Assembly: GCA_937925715.1 (NCBI GenBank)
Contig: CALAMG010000003.1
Span: forward strand, 11,500-75,499
Source of the DNA: an uncultured Collinsella sp.
GTDB lineage: Bacteria > Actinomycetota > Coriobacteriia > Coriobacteriales > Coriobacteriaceae
DNA length: 64,000 nt
Direction: 5' to 3'
Shown here: in pieces, positions 44,815 to 53,483 of the stretch
Layout: each line of letters starts with the position of its first letter
How positions within the stretch are numbered: the first letter of the stretch is position 1
The notes under the pieces: generated by a model
The model's database searches: none
Seen by the model: only the letters and a program-made list of their open reading frames with translations
What the model was told of the DNA's origin: nothing
Translations under genes and position numbers: made by a program

Positions 44815-45135
44815 ATGGCCGGTATGAACATGCAGCAGATGATGAAGCAGGCTCGCAAGATGCAGGAGCAGCTTGCCGCCGCGCAGGAGAACCTCAAGTC
44901 CCAGACCGTCGACGCCTCTGCCGGCGGCGGCATGGTCAAGGTGACCGTTAACGGCGAGATGGAGCTCGTCAACCTCACCATCGACCCCGATGCCCTCGAT
45001 CCCGAGGATGTCGATATGCTGCAGGACATGATCATGGCTGCTGTTAACGAGGCCGTTCGCGGCGTCAACGAGCTCGCCAACAAGCAGATGGGCGCCATCA
45101 CCGGCGGCCTCAACATCCCGGGCATGCCGTTCTAA
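44815..45135 (+). CDS. ybaB: YbaB/EbfC family nucleoid-associated protein
   Basis: 106 residues beginning MAGMNMQQMMKQARKMQEQL, with VNGEMELVNLTIDPDALDPE and the C-terminal GGLNIPGMPF typical of the family. It binds DNA as a dimer and is nearly always between dnaX and recR. AAGGAG precedes the ATG. Confidence 0.95.
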   Translation: MAGMNMQQMMKQARKMQEQLAAAQENLKSQTVDASAGGGMVKVTVNGEMELVNLTIDPDALDPEDVDMLQDMIMAAVNEAVRGVNELANKQMGAITGGLNIPGMPF

Positions 45136-45148
45136 GACACACATATAT

Positions 45149-45745
45149 ATGAGCGCGAATCACAGTCTGCAAAAACTGCTCGATGAGCTGGGTCGTCTGC
45201 CGGGCATTGGTCCCAAGTCGGCCCAGCGCATAGCCTATTACCTGCTCGAGGCCGATGCCGAGGAGGCCCGCCGCCTGGCCGAGGCCATCCTGGAGGTTAA
45301 GCAGGAGGTCCACTTTTGCAGCCGTTGCTTTAACTACGCCACGGCCGACGAGTGCTCCATCTGCCAGGATCCGATGCGCGATACCACTCGCATTTGCGTG
45401 GTGGGCGAGCCGCGCGACGTCCAGGCAATCGAGCGCACGGGCAGCTACCATGGCCTGTACCATGTGCTGGGCGGCGTGATCAGCCCCATGGACAAGATCG
45501 GTCCCGAGCAGCTGCATATCCGCGAGCTGCTGGCGCGCCTGGGCCACGAGGACATCCACGAGGTCATCATTGCCACCAACCCCAACATTGAAGGCGAGAC
45601 CACGGCGAGCTACCTTGCTCGCACCATCAAGCCATTGGGCGTTGAGGTATCGCGTCTTGCGAGCGGCCTTCCCGTGGGCGGCGACTTGGAGTATGCCGAC
45701 GAGCTTACGCTTGGCCGCGCTATCGAGGCCCGCCGCGCGATTTAG
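45149..45745 (+). CDS. recR: Recombination mediator RecR
   Basis: 198 residues. Helix-hairpin-helix LGRLPGIGPKSAQRIAYYLL at the N-terminus, zinc finger CSRCFNYATADECSICQD, Toprim domain with CVVGEPRDVQAIE and the C-terminal LASGLPVGGDLEYADELTLG. It acts with RecF/RecO in gap repair. No Shine-Dalgarno is visible 13 bases after ybaB, suggesting translational coupling. Confidence 0.96.
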   Translation: MSANHSLQKLLDELGRLPGIGPKSAQRIAYYLLEADAEEARRLAEAILEVKQEVHFCSRCFNYATADECSICQDPMRDTTRICVVGEPRDVQAIERTGSYHGLYHVLGGVISPMDKIGPEQLHIRELLARLGHEDIHEVIIATNPNIEGETTASYLARTIKPLGVEVSRLASGLPVGGDLEYADELTLGRAIEARRAI

Positions 45746-45782
45746 GTGGCGAGCCTGCTCCTGCCGTATGTTTTCCTCGCGA

Positions 45783-45812
45783 CGCACGGGGTAGTCATAA
45801 TTTCCCCGTGCG
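45783..45812 (+). terminator. Possible terminator after recR
   Basis: A perfect 9-bp stem (CGCACGGGG with CCCCGTGCG) but only a loose T-rich tail. Confidence 0.5.
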
Positions 45813-45950
45813 ACTGTGAGTTTGTTGTGCAACAAAGATGCTTCGTATCCGCTTATCGCATGGATGCTTCCGCTCGCATCCTTAATTTGCCCATTCGTTG
45901 CGCAACCTTTTGGGTTCGCTGATACACTCAAATAAGGATTCGAATGAATG

Positions 45951-45976
45951 CGCCGCTTCTGAGCGGCGTGTTTTTG
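45951..45976 (+). terminator. Leader hairpin with U-tract before 45991
   Basis: CGCCGCT/AGCGGCG with a 4-base loop, then GTTTTTG, ending only three bases before the GGAGGAG ribosome site of the next gene. A TACACT box at 45923-45928 lies upstream, so the hairpin should be in the transcribed leader and could attenuate the operon. Confidence 0.6.
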
Positions 45977-45990
45977 TTGGAGGAGAACGC

Positions 45991-46896
45991 ATGCGGCCCG
46001 GTGGCACTCAGACAAAGCGCGGCGCCGCGGTGCGCATGCGACGCCGACTGGGCTTGGCGCCGCGGGCGTACGCACTGCTATCGTGCTCGCTGGTGCTGGT
46101 CATAGCTGGCGTTTCTGCCTATGGCATGACCGTGCCGTCCATGATGCAGGCGCATGCCGCACGCGAACCGCACGTGGGGCATGAGGTCAAAAGTGATCTG
46201 GGCACCACGACTGGATATGCTTGGGCAAGTGTGGTCGCGCATATTGTTTTTGGCACCGACGATGCGGATGGCGCCGAGGCCCCGGACAACGAAGTCACGC
46301 TTGCCAATGGCAAAACCATCGTGCTCACCAACACCAAGATCATCGATCGGTTGTCCAACAATAGCGTGGCGGCAACGGTGAATAAGGTCGAGCAGCAGAA
46401 GGAGCAGGACGCCCAGCAGTCCGGAAAGCCCGGTAGCTCGGATACTTCTGGCTCCGGCTCGGATTCATCGAGTTCGGGCGGCGGCTCTGGGCCGGGTTCC
46501 TCTACCGGAGGGTCTGGAAACGGCGGCTCGACGGGCGGCAACACTGACAACGATACAAACTCCGGTGGCCTTTCCGCTGCTGAAGAAGAGAGCATTCACA
46601 GTTGGCTTGTGACCAAGTACAACATGCTCGGCGGCTATGTTTCTCGTGCCAATGACGTGGTCTCGACCTATAACTCTACGGGAGATCCCAGACCGTGCGA
46701 CAGCCTGGCGAATGACATGTTTGCCATCCGTGCTGAGTTCGGTCGACAAAGGTTCTCGACCGAATCTAAGTGGTATCAGCAGTATGCCAATCTGTGGGGC
46801 TGTTACACCAACCTATGTCAATGGGTCGGCCATTACGGCGATGATGACGTCGCGCTCGGTAACTTCAACAATAACGTGGCGGCGCTTGCCCTATGA
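45991..46896 (+). CDS. Membrane-anchored hypothetical protein with Ser/Gly linker
   Basis: 301 residues from ATG 45991 (GGAGGAG upstream). A basic N-terminus precedes one membrane segment (YALLSCSLVLVIAGVSAYGM), then an external region, a Ser/Gly/Asn-rich linker (about 150-195) and a C-terminal domain with two cysteine pairs (RPCDS, WGCYTNLCQW). I recognise no family. Its stop overlaps the following kinase start by four bases, so the kinase probably acts with it, perhaps as a surface sensor or cell-wall-associated partner. Confidence 0.65.
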   Translation: MRPGGTQTKRGAAVRMRRRLGLAPRAYALLSCSLVLVIAGVSAYGMTVPSMMQAHAAREPHVGHEVKSDLGTTTGYAWASVVAHIVFGTDDADGAEAPDNEVTLANGKTIVLTNTKIIDRLSNNSVAATVNKVEQQKEQDAQQSGKPGSSDTSGSGSDSSSSGGGSGPGSSTGGSGNGGSTGGNTDNDTNSGGLSAAEEESIHSWLVTKYNMLGGYVSRANDVVSTYNSTGDPRPCDSLANDMFAIRAEFGRQRFSTESKWYQQYANLWGCYTNLCQWVGHYGDDDVALGNFNNNVAALAL

Positions 46897-48737
46897 TGAC
46901 CGATCTTGCATCCACCACACCACAATCGCTCGGTCGCGATCCCATGGTCGGCCTGCGCCTGGCGCGTGTCGACGGGTTTGAGCCGGCCATTGCGCTCGGT
47001 CAGGACGAACTGCCTGCCTATCTGCGTCGTTTTACGATGCTGTTTGCCGACGATGCCACCATGCGCCGTGGCGGTATCGGCCGCGTGACGCGTGCCGTCA
47101 ACGCCCAAGGCGAGGCCGTGGCACTCAAGCAGCTCATCTTGCCGACGCGCGATGAGTTCGACGACGATGCCGCTCACGAGGCGCTGGTCGCCAAGTTCAA
47201 GGCGGCGTTTCGCGAGGAATACGAATGCCATCGCGCCCTTTCGGGCCTTAAGGGCTTTCCCCGCCTCTATGGCTGGGGCGAGGTCGACGGTGTGCCTGCA
47301 ATTGTCATGGAATGGGTCGAGGGCGAGACGCTTGCCCGCTTGCGTTCGCGACTCGCCGTGGACGATGCCGGACGCCTGTCGCCGCTTGTGGCGGCGCGTC
47401 TGGGTCGCGACCTGTTCGATCTGCTCTGCCGTATGAGCCTGGTGGGTGAGGGCTTTGTCCATCGCGATATCTCGCCCGCTAATATTATGGTGCGCACGGC
47501 GCGTCTACCGCTTGACCGGCAGCTTGCCGAGGGCACCTTTGACCTGTGCCTGATCGACTTTGGCTCGTCGCTGGCGCTTGAGCCTGCGTCGGCCGTGGCC
47601 GGTACCGGCGGCAAGGCATCCTTTACCGAGCGCTATGCCACGCTGCGTCGCGCGACGGTTGCCTATGCCCCGCCCGAGATGCTCACCGACGATATTCCCG
47701 ATCTGCGCGCTTTGCGTATGTCGCCGGCGATCGACGTCTATGCCGCGGCAAGCACGGTTTACGAGCTCATTGCCGGCGTCGCGCCATACGAAGCCGCGCC
47801 GAGCACTTCGGGCACCTCGGGTTCGCGCAAAAAGACGCGCGACATCGCGAGCCCCTACCGTCTCAAGATGGACGCGCGGCCCGACTATCCCATTGGTGCC
47901 CATGCGCCCGGTTGTGATTTGACTCAGCTGCTTCGTCGTGAGCCCGATGTGGCGCTCGCCGCGGCCGAGCAGGCCCAGCAGCTAGGGCTTGAGCCGGATT
48001 CCGAAGAGCTACGCGATGCGCTGGCGTTTGTCGATGCCCAGCTGTTCGACGTGGTGATGGCCTGTCTGTCCAGCCATCAAAAAGATCGTCCCGAGCCGGC
48101 GGCGGTCGAGGCGGCGCTCTCAGCGTTTTGTGACCACTATGCGCAAAATGTCGGCCGTTCGCTCCGCGGCGAGCCGCTCACGCCGTGCCCCATGGATGCG
48201 TCTGGCCGCGCGGTTCGTCGCGCGCTGATGGTCGGCGCGACGGTCGTCTGTGGCGTGGTTTGGGCTGTGATCGTGGTTTCGGCCGCGCTGCTGGCGTCGG
48301 GCGCTCGCGTGACGGCGACTTTGGGATCGCTCGTGTGGTCTGGGTCGCTACCGGGTATTATTGCCGCACTGGCGTTGGCGCTGCCAGGCATAGCCGGCGT
48401 TGCCGCGGGGGCGCTTGCGCGCGATCGGCGCTCGGGCTTCCTGCAGGGTGTGCTTGCGCTTTCTGCCTGCGAGGTTCCGGTGCTGGTTGTGGCTGCATGT
48501 AGCGTATTTTCCCAACGCGCCGTGATGGGCGGCCTTGTTGCCGCTCTGGTTGCAACCTATACGCTTACGTGGTTTTTGCTTGCGATGGGCTTTGCCTTTG
48601 AACTTCCCGTTTCGGCACCGCGACGCACAAAAGCCCAGATGGCGACTCCGCTTGCCGGTGGAGCCGCAGCTGCCCGTACTTTTGGCGGACCTGTCGAAGT
48701 ATCGTCCGATTCTATTTCTACGACTAAGGAGGCCTAG
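46893..48737 (+). CDS. Ser/Thr protein kinase with C-terminal membrane segments
   Basis: 614 residues. The kinase fold begins about residue 45 (RRGGIGRVTRAVNAQG, VALKQLIL) and has VHRDISPANIMV, DFGSSLAL and, near the activation segment, ATVAYAPPEMLTDDIPDL. It lacks external PASTA repeats; residues about 445-590 contain four or five hydrophobic segments. The ATG lies in the four-base overlap with the upstream gene, and the FHA protein follows after three bases. It is a self-contained kinase module distinct from that at 30217-40280. Confidence 0.88.
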   Translation: MMTDLASTTPQSLGRDPMVGLRLARVDGFEPAIALGQDELPAYLRRFTMLFADDATMRRGGIGRVTRAVNAQGEAVALKQLILPTRDEFDDDAAHEALVAKFKAAFREEYECHRALSGLKGFPRLYGWGEVDGVPAIVMEWVEGETLARLRSRLAVDDAGRLSPLVAARLGRDLFDLLCRMSLVGEGFVHRDISPANIMVRTARLPLDRQLAEGTFDLCLIDFGSSLALEPASAVAGTGGKASFTERYATLRRATVAYAPPEMLTDDIPDLRALRMSPAIDVYAAASTVYELIAGVAPYEAAPSTSGTSGSRKKTRDIASPYRLKMDARPDYPIGAHAPGCDLTQLLRREPDVALAAAEQAQQLGLEPDSEELRDALAFVDAQLFDVVMACLSSHQKDRPEPAAVEAALSAFCDHYAQNVGRSLRGEPLTPCPMDASGRAVRRALMVGATVVCGVVWAVIVVSAALLASGARVTATLGSLVWSGSLPGIIAALALALPGIAGVAAGALARDRRSGFLQGVLALSACEVPVLVVAACSVFSQRAVMGGLVAALVATYTLTWFLLAMGFAFELPVSAPRRTKAQMATPLAGGAAAARTFGGPVEVSSDSISTTKEA

Positions 48738-48740
48738 GTC

Positions 48741-49679
48741 ATGGCATCTCAAGTTGAGCTCACCCCATGCGGGGCCATGTTTGACATCTTTAAGCGCGCG
48801 GCGCATCTGAGCCATATCGAGCTGTGCGGCTTGGTGCTTTCGTCCCGTCCGCTCGCCGACGGCCGCAGCCCGCAGAGCCGAGCCGCCGATCGCTCTTGGG
48901 TTTCCCGCTTTATCGTTCGCGCACCGGTCGGCACGCTTCAGCATCGCTACTTTGCCGAATACGGTACCTCGGCTGCGCGTATTATGTCGCAACTGGCCCT
49001 GCGCCAGCGCAATCCCATGGACTCCACGGCTGTGATCAATATGGTGTGCGGTCCTGCAGGTGAACCGATGGTACGCGCGCTCGAAGAGTGCCACCAGGAC
49101 ACGAATCTCTATCGCAACGCGCTCGATCGCCTGTCCCAGGCGGCGGAACTCATGCCCGCCGAGCGCGCCGAGGCCGTGCTGGTGCTGTTTGTCGCCGTCG
49201 GTTGTTCGGCGGATGTGCGGTCCTCGGTGAACTATGCCATCGACTACGCGCACGCGACCTGTGGCGGAGGCACATCCACGCCGCGTTCGCTTGGCATGTC
49301 GATGACCGCGGGCGAACGCGAACCCGCCCCGGCGCACCCCTTGGGCTTGCTGCGCGTACAAAACAGTTTTGTCGTGAGCGCCCCGCGCTGGATTCAGCCG
49401 AGTGAGCAGGGTGTTGAGATTGGCGCGCTGGCCACTGGCGAGGGCGATATTACCGACGTCGGCGACGATGTCTCGGCCCGCCATGCCCATATCTGGTGCG
49501 ATGCTCCAATTATCTGGCACGTCGAGGACTTGTCGTCCACCAACGGAACCGTGGTGGTAAACGGGGCCACGCGCGTCTGCATTCAGGTCGAGCCCGGCCG
49601 TTCCGCCCAACTCAATCCCGGCGACGAGCTCAAGCTCGGCGAATCCACTACCTACGCCATCCTCTTCGGTGCTCTCTAG
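48741..49679 (+). CDS. FHA-domain protein of the second kinase module
   Basis: 312 residues, AGGAGG before the ATG. The N-terminal 200 residues are unassigned (contain SWVSRFIVRAPVGTLQHRYF). The C-terminal FHA domain shows VEIGALATGEGDIT, SARHAHIWCD and EDLSSTNGTVVVNGATRV, predicted to bind phosphothreonine on partners of the adjacent kinase. The last 140 codons and about 100 bp downstream recur, diverged, at 55990-56525 on the far side of the accessory island. Confidence 0.88.
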   Translation: MASQVELTPCGAMFDIFKRAAHLSHIELCGLVLSSRPLADGRSPQSRAADRSWVSRFIVRAPVGTLQHRYFAEYGTSAARIMSQLALRQRNPMDSTAVINMVCGPAGEPMVRALEECHQDTNLYRNALDRLSQAAELMPAERAEAVLVLFVAVGCSADVRSSVNYAIDYAHATCGGGTSTPRSLGMSMTAGEREPAPAHPLGLLRVQNSFVVSAPRWIQPSEQGVEIGALATGEGDITDVGDDVSARHAHIWCDAPIIWHVEDLSSTNGTVVVNGATRVCIQVEPGRSAQLNPGDELKLGESTTYAILFGAL

Positions 49680-49785
49680 CCGGCAGATAGGGACGTTTCT
49701 TTTCTGCCGGCACTTGGGGACACTCCTCGGCGCGCCAGAGCCAGTCGCCCGGGGATGGAGGGGCCATTTTGGCCCTTGGCGGTCA
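49255..49785 (+). repeat. Direct duplication, left copy (FHA 3' end plus downstream)
   Basis: Matches 55990-56525 at roughly 85-90% by eye, from the codons GGGTSTPRS through the stop and a further 105 bp containing the GCCGGCAG hairpin and GGGGATGGAGGG. Together they bracket the 6.2-kb island. Confidence 0.85.
49679..49711 (+). repeat. GCCGGCAG-TAGGGACG hairpin, left copy
   Basis: GCCGGCAGA (49679-49687, overlapping the stop codon) pairs with TCTGCCGGC (49703-49711), then ACTTGGGGACACTCCT. Copies at 56415-56447 and, rearranged, at 63823-63865. Confidence 0.75.
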
Positions 49786-49794
49786 GTCGGGGCG

Positions 49795-50629
49795 AAACTA
49801 GAAGATCTTTCCGATTCGCGGCTGTTCATGCTTGTAGAGCATCTAAAACAATAGGATGTTATTCTGGAATATGCCGGGTGCGTGAACTTGCCTGTCTTAG
49901 CCTTAATAAGGTATAGGGGAGTTTGGCTCAGGGGTTCCGTCTTGTTCTTCAGCGCAGTATTGTGGGACAGATTTGCTGAGATTGGCGCCTTACACCGCAG
50001 AGCGCACGGAAGGCTCTCGATTTGTGTTCTGGCCCCAGAATACAGGGCCTGATACTTACCAACTGTGGCATGGATGTAACATCTGTAGAAATCAACCCTT
50101 TTGTTGTCGACCTTTGTAAGAAAAACACCGCCATCAACTCTTTGGATGACGAAACTAGGGTGCTTGAGGGGAGCCTTTACTCCCCTCCGAGAGATGACTC
50201 ATGTTTTTCGCTTGTCGTTGTGAATCCTCCGTTACTGCCGATTCCGGATGAGATTCCTTATCCCTTCGTTTGAGATGGAGGACAATCGGGTCTGGATAAA
50301 ACACTTCGTATTCTTAAGGGTGGCGATACGCATTTAGAGAAAAACGGTAAATACTGCTAATAGGGGTGACGACGATGGTGCAGGGGCGACCCGCGATGCT
50401 CTCATCAATACGTCGGATACTTGGGAAATCAGGTCTAGATGCATGTATGATGATGCTGTGTGGCTATTCAATTAATCCGCGTTCCGAATGGGTGCAGGGT
50501 ATAGCTGCGACATCGTATGCTTTTGACCCGGCGCGATACTCAGATATTTCTGAGGCGGTTGACGAAGTTTATACGCACTATGCCGCGCAAGGCGTTTCGG
50601 AAGTTTGCATATCTACGTTACGGGCTTAG
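49795..50629 (+). pseudogene. Decayed HemK/PrmC-like SAM methyltransferase
   Basis: Fragments in shifting frames reconstruct a class I methyltransferase: LEDLSDSRLFMLVEHLKQ (from about 49800), LDLCSGPRIQGLILTN, VTSVEINPFVVDLCKKN, the catalytic NPP in SLVVVNPPLLPIP, then after an in-frame TGA at 50271 the segment DGGQSGLDKTLRILKGG, and a final piece to 50629 (AMLSSIRRILGKSGLDACMM, VSEVCISTLRA). At least three stops and one frameshift interrupt it. The GxGxG motif is altered (CSGPRIQGL). It may have belonged to the RiPP island, whose peptides it could once have methylated, but that is inference. Confidence 0.75.
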
Positions 50630-50754
50630 GTTTCTTCAAGCGAGCAGGCCGGTTGCGTTATTTCGAGCGATTTTTCTAGTCTAGACGACAAAAGGCAAAG
50701 GATTTGATGGGTATAAAACGCGGACGTTTGTGGGCGGATGCTCAAATCTATTGT

Positions 50755-50798
50755 GGCAATCGGGCGGTTGAAAAAGATATTTCAACCGCCCGATTGCC
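50755..50798 (+). terminator. Perfect 19-bp hairpin
   Basis: GGCAATCGGGCGGTTGAAA pairs perfectly with 50780-50798 around a 6-base loop. There is no U-tract, but it lies between the dead methyltransferase and the ABC transporter. The 145 bases after it hold only very short ORFs. Confidence 0.65.
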
Positions 50799-50944
50799 AG
50801 GTTCGTCGGAGGAGATGTCCGATTCCGACTCTCTTGTAGGAAGAGCTTGAGATCGTATTGGCCCAAGGCAATCTTAAAGCAGTCTCATTGGCAAATCTTC
50901 GCTCCTGTTGTGTTGAGGTGTAAGGTATCAGTGATTGATGTTTT

Positions 50945-52597
50945 GTGGCGGGTAGATTGGGGCCTTCCTTGATTCGATGCGTTCTCTCGAGGTTCATCAG
51001 AGCAAAAGGGGCTTTCGTCTTCATTGCTATCACGGTGATTGGAACCGCTCTCTCCTATGCCATGCCATACGTGAACGGGAAATTCTTAGATTTTCTTCTC
51101 GGTAACCGCAGCGAAAGAGACGCCGTACTCTTCGCGCTCCTGGTTGCGTCAATAGGAGTTTTCTCCACCCTCTTTACTTATTTTGCAGGAACACTTTCCA
51201 TTCGCATAACCACGAGACTTTCCTTTGATCTTCTCAGGGAGGCCGTCTTGCGTTTTGAAAGAGACGATTACTTGGTGAGTCGGACCATCGATCCAGCCTA
51301 TACAACGCAACGGATTATTTCCGACTCCAGCGTGGTCTCATCCTTCGTTTTGGCGAATTTTATCAGTGCGCCGCTGTCCATTGTAGCCATTCCCATCGTA
51401 TTGCTTATCATATGGTCAATTGATTCAACTCTCGCGGTGTTTTCCATCATTCTCCTCATCGTGTATTTCTGTGTAATTACTGGGTTGAGGAAACTTTTGT
51501 ATAGGGTCACGTATGAGAAGAAAGAGGCGGACAGCGCCTTTTACGCCGCAATTGCATCGCAGCTTAATCAGATTCTCAACATTCAACTGACATCTTCGTA
51601 CGGCAAGAGCGAACAAGCGCTCGACGCTGGGTTTAAGAGCTATTTTCCCAAAGTTTTGCGCTCCGGAAAGCTATCATATTCTCTGACATCGCTCGATGGT
51701 CTTTTCGCAGCGTTGTTTCAAGCGGTGATACTTGTTGTTTCCGGAGTACGAATCATTAACGGAACTATGTCAATAGGCGAGTACACTATCATCGGTACAT
51801 ACTTCGCGGTTCTCTTTAAGACTTTGAAAAGTATGATGTCATTGTTCAAATCCTATCAAGATGCCAAAGCATCATGGGATAGGACGGCTATCGCGACGAG
51901 AGAAAAGGAGAGATCGGGGTGGAATCGGACCGATTTAGCTAAACTCGATGAAATAAATGACATTTCGGTATCTGATTTGGAATTCTCGGTTGCCCTTCCA
52001 GACGGATCTGTCCGAGAGGTCCTCGGCGGGTTTTCTTTCAAGTTTTCCGGTCCTGGTACATATTGCATAGTTGGGGAAAACGGAAGAGGCAAGACGTCAC
52101 TTCTTTACTTGATGCTCGGGCTATACTCATCGAAAGGCAAAGTAAAATACAACGGCGTGCCAATCGAAGAATGCGACTTGGATTACATACGTGCGAGAGA
52201 GATATCGTGCTGCCCACAGTCGTGCTTCGCGCCGGACGAAACGGTGAAAGAGCTGTTAGAGTATTTCGACACGCCCTTTTCTTCCTATCACCGGGGTGTA
52301 GATGGCCTACTTTCGCTGGAAAACAGCGTGAAGGAGTTGCTCGGGAAACGTTGCTCCGCGCTTTCGGGCGGTGAGCTGCGCCGAGTGTACTTATGGTCGG
52401 CGATTTCACGCAAGTCGTCAGTTTTGGTACTCGACGAGCCCACGACTGGGTTAGACGCTGTAAGCCGCGCCGAGCTTGCGGCCTATGTTAAGCGCAACAA
52501 GCAAAGCCAGCTGATCATCGTTGTCTCTCACGATGACGAGATGGTCGGCGCGGTAGAAGGGGTAGTGGATTTAGGCAGCATGTACCAGGGTAAATGA
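50945..52597 (+). CDS. ABC exporter, fused membrane and ATPase domains
   Basis: About 550 residues. The N-terminal type 1 exporter membrane domain has six segments (FVFIAITVIGTALSYAMPYV, LLVASIGVFSTLFTYFAGTL, SIVAIPIVLLIIWSI and others). The ATPase domain shows Walker A GENGRGKTS, signature LSGGELRR, Walker B VLVLDEPTTGLD and switch VVSHDD. The Q-loop is SCCPQSCF. No Cys39 protease domain is present. The start is uncertain: GTG 50945 has no ribosome site, whereas TTG 50969 follows GGGG by six bases. It is convergent with the RiPP genes and is the likely exporter of their product. Confidence 0.85.
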   Translation: MAGRLGPSLIRCVLSRFIRAKGAFVFIAITVIGTALSYAMPYVNGKFLDFLLGNRSERDAVLFALLVASIGVFSTLFTYFAGTLSIRITTRLSFDLLREAVLRFERDDYLVSRTIDPAYTTQRIISDSSVVSSFVLANFISAPLSIVAIPIVLLIIWSIDSTLAVFSIILLIVYFCVITGLRKLLYRVTYEKKEADSAFYAAIASQLNQILNIQLTSSYGKSEQALDAGFKSYFPKVLRSGKLSYSLTSLDGLFAALFQAVILVVSGVRIINGTMSIGEYTIIGTYFAVLFKTLKSMMSLFKSYQDAKASWDRTAIATREKERSGWNRTDLAKLDEINDISVSDLEFSVALPDGSVREVLGGFSFKFSGPGTYCIVGENGRGKTSLLYLMLGLYSSKGKVKYNGVPIEECDLDYIRAREISCCPQSCFAPDETVKELLEYFDTPFSSYHRGVDGLLSLENSVKELLGKRCSALSGGELRRVYLWSAISRKSSVLVLDEPTTGLDAVSRAELAAYVKRNKQSQLIIVVSHDDEMVGAVEGVVDLGSMYQGK

Positions 52598-53189
52598 TGA
52601 CAAGTGTAGTGCTACCCAACTGGCAGAGATAACAAAAAGGCGATGCAGATGCACGTAGCATTCAGGCGGTTCGGACTCGGTGCCTTCACGCCATCGCAAC
52701 GCTTTCAGATATAGTTCTCGTTCTCTTACTAAAGGAAACTTTAGTCTACGTCATCTTGTCGAGACAGAGGTGAAGCGAAGTGTTGTCGCGACGTATCTTA
52801 TTCCAGGTGGCTCAGTATCAGCGTGAGAATCGCACCAAAGTGTACTTACGATTCTCGTGTCCCACGGACAACATGAGCTGAGCATTGAGGTTCCACCCTT
52901 TGCTGCAACTACACGGGGTTGGACGGCAATGAATATGCCGGGCCGCATACCACGCGCAGCGGGGGTCCATGTCCCAGTATGTTGCCTACAGCAGCCTCGA
53001 TGTCCACGCACACATCATCTCTGCCTTCGCGTTCAATCCATTTGCCGGAGAGTGCGAGGGTTGCCAGGCCGTAGAATTCGAGCCGAACAAATGAAATGCG
53101 GTATCAGCGCATAGGATTAAACTGACGATTGCTTTGCACTGAGAATACGCTTGGAAAGCCGCTATGGGTGGCGGCCCGGGTTAAATAGA
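52598..53189. other. Gap between exporter and RiPP genes
   Basis: I see no secure gene. A 41-codon plus-strand ORF at 52969-53094 (begins MSQYVAYSSLDVHAHIISAF, contains GECEGCQ) has a GGGGG just upstream and reads like protein, but could be a relic. The stretch at 52740-52960 also holds short protein-like fragments in several frames, as expected from a decayed gene. Confidence 0.35.
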
Positions 53190-53232
53190 GAAGCCCGTCC
53201 GATCACTTTCATGTGGCGAACGGTCGGGCTTC
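53190..53232. terminator. Terminator between convergent exporter and RiPP operons
   Basis: GAAGCCCGTCCG pairs with CGGTCGGGCTTC (one mismatch); T-rich tails lie on both sides (TTCTTATT plus strand, TTCTCTATTT minus strand). Confidence 0.7.
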
Positions 53233-53297
53233 TTATTCCACTTGCCAATGCTCGGCTCATATTGGAAGAAAGCTACGCTAATGTTTGCGTGACACTC

Positions 53298-53405
53298 CTA
53301 TTTTCTCCGAAGAAAGAGTCGGATAATGAAGAATAGAATTAAAAAAGGTGCCAGATATAACGCAAGTATAAAGGCTAATCCAACGAGACCTTGCAATAAT
53401 GGCAT
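53298..53405 (-). CDS. 35-residue hydrophobic membrane peptide
   Basis: Begins MPLLQGLVGLAFILALYLA, continues with a second hydrophobic stretch (PFLILFFIIRLFL) and ends RRK. GGGAGGAG lies four bases before the ATG, the strongest ribosome site in the island. It is the last gene of the minus-strand series maturase, precursor 1, precursor 2. Such peptides can be immunity factors, leader-like transporter partners or toxins; I cannot choose. The positive C-terminus suggests it stays cytoplasmic. Confidence 0.65.
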   Translation of the reverse strand: MPLLQGLVGLAFILALYLAPFLILFFIIRLFLRRK

Positions 53406-53483
53406 AACTCCTCCCAGACACGAGATTTTGGTATTTGTTCCCATCTTATTCTGAATTGGACCAAATAGTTCCTAGCCACAAAA

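Noticed and set aside
49688..49728. Mobile insertion sequence at the GCCGGCAG hairpin
   Set aside because: No transposase and no target-site duplication; it is part of the duplicated FHA flank.
50816..50920. Tiny ORF ending NLRSCCVEV upstream of the exporter as a further precursor
   Set aside because: There is no ATG or convincing start in that frame, and no resemblance to the MKHIHP peptides.
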